5,304 nucleotides of DNA from Sedimenticola sp. (lineage in GTDB: Bacteria; Pseudomonadota; Gammaproteobacteria; Chromatiales; Chromatiaceae), in assembly GCA_030619405.1 (NCBI GenBank), contig JAUXBK010000189.1, positions 1-5,304 on the forward strand, in the 5' to 3' direction. The notes beneath the pieces were generated by a model. That model ran no database searches and had not been told where the DNA came from. It saw only the letters and a program-made list of their open reading frames with translations. Of the stretch, positions 5,054 to 5,304 are shown in pieces. Made by a program: the position numbers and the translations under genes. Positions within the stretch are counted from its first letter, which is position 1. Every line of letters begins with the position of its first letter.

Positions 5054-5182
5054 GTAGGGGGGATAAGCGTAGCGCATCCACCATCCCGGGCGTTGCGGCA
5101 TGTGGTCAGACCGTTGGTGGATGCGGCGCGCATAAGTGTCGTGCAAAACGAAATTTCTGGGCGCGCGCCTTATCCCCCCTAC
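5054..5182. repeat. 129-bp nested palindromic intergenic repeat
   Basis: The outer arms GTAGGGGGGATAAG (5054-5067) and CTTATCCCCCCTAC (5169-5182) are perfect 14-bp inverted repeats. The inner arms CGCATCCACCA (5073-5083) and TGGTGGATGCG (5115-5125) are perfect over 11 bp. The left half (GTAGGGGGGATAAGCG then TAGCGCATCCACC) resembles the GTAGGGTGGAT-type repeats common in intergenic DNA of many proteobacteria. The right half carries about 35 extra bp between GGCGCGC (5125-5131) and a second GGCGCGC (5160-5166). Short open frames across it are not credible genes. Confidence 0.7.
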
Positions 5183-5247
5183 GAAATTACCCCGGAAAAT
5201 TGAGACCTTACGACGAAAATGGGTAATTCCTCAATATGTCGGTGCAG

Positions 5248-5288
5248 CGTGGGCACAAAAAACGTGCCCACCCTACGTAGGGTGGGCA
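5248..5288. repeat. Overlapping palindromes that can form alternative hairpins
   Basis: GTGGGCAC (5249-5256) pairs with GTGCCCAC (5264-5271) across an AAAAAAC loop. The latter arm is also part of a perfect 24-bp palindrome at 5265-5288 (half-arm TGCCCACCCTAC). The two hairpins share the middle arm and so exclude one another. Motifs of the GTAGGGTGGGCA type are common intergenic repeats in gammaproteobacteria. No gene is seen from here to the window end. Confidence 0.7.
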
Positions 5289-5304
5289 TGCCGTTTATGC
5301 TCAC

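Noticed and set aside
5012..5226. Two overlapping short plus-strand open frames near the right end
   Set aside because: Both lie across the nested palindromic repeat, and their sequence is dictated by the repeat arms.

Overview
The window looks chromosomal and most likely gammaproteobacterial. The main clues are moderately high G+C coding DNA, a pair of HsbA-type STAS proteins behind a textbook flagellar sigma-28 (FliA) promoter, and many palindromic intergenic repeats of the kind common in free-living and sulfur-oxidising gammaproteobacteria. The genus cannot be fixed from the sequence alone.

Layout. Positions 1-248 hold no gene, only a long imperfect inverted repeat (2-67) and a small hairpin. 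On the minus strand, two tandem paralogous STAS-domain genes (869-555, then 551-249) are 3 bp apart and form an operon. A near-perfect FliA promoter (1053-1027) lies about 150 nt upstream. Further right, 1129-1314 is an inverted-repeat-bounded segment holding a degraded C-terminal remnant of a GxxExxR-family gene. The large minus-strand gene 3133-1469 encodes a 554-residue protein with a receiver domain, coiled coil, PAS domain and histidine kinase. It is divergent from the plus-strand gene 3307-4896, an exported protein with a thioredoxin-like domain and an NHL beta-propeller, in the style of NHLRC2. Between these two genes sits a 55-bp perfect-arm inverted repeat flanked by TAAAT direct repeats. 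After the NHL gene, 4897-5304 is gene-free and packed with repeats: a 62-bp MITE-like element with an 8-bp target-site-like duplication, a 129-bp nested palindromic repeat, and a pair of overlapping palindromes.

How the genes may work together. The STAS pair fits the anti-sigma-antagonist branch of HptB/HsbR/HsbA-like switches that link phosphorelays to flagellar gene control. Sigma-28 control would place the pair in the late flagellar regulon and could create feedback. The receiver-kinase could feed such a phosphorelay, but nothing in the sequence links them beyond proximity. The NHL protein looks functionally separate (envelope thiol-redox or protein interaction). No PP2C phosphatase, anti-sigma factor, Hpt protein or output regulator is encoded here.

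The strongest unusual signals are the FliA promoter on a tandem STAS pair with different phospho-site contexts (DSS versus DSA), the two MITE-like elements bracketing the NHL gene, and the GxxExxR relic enclosed by inverted repeats.
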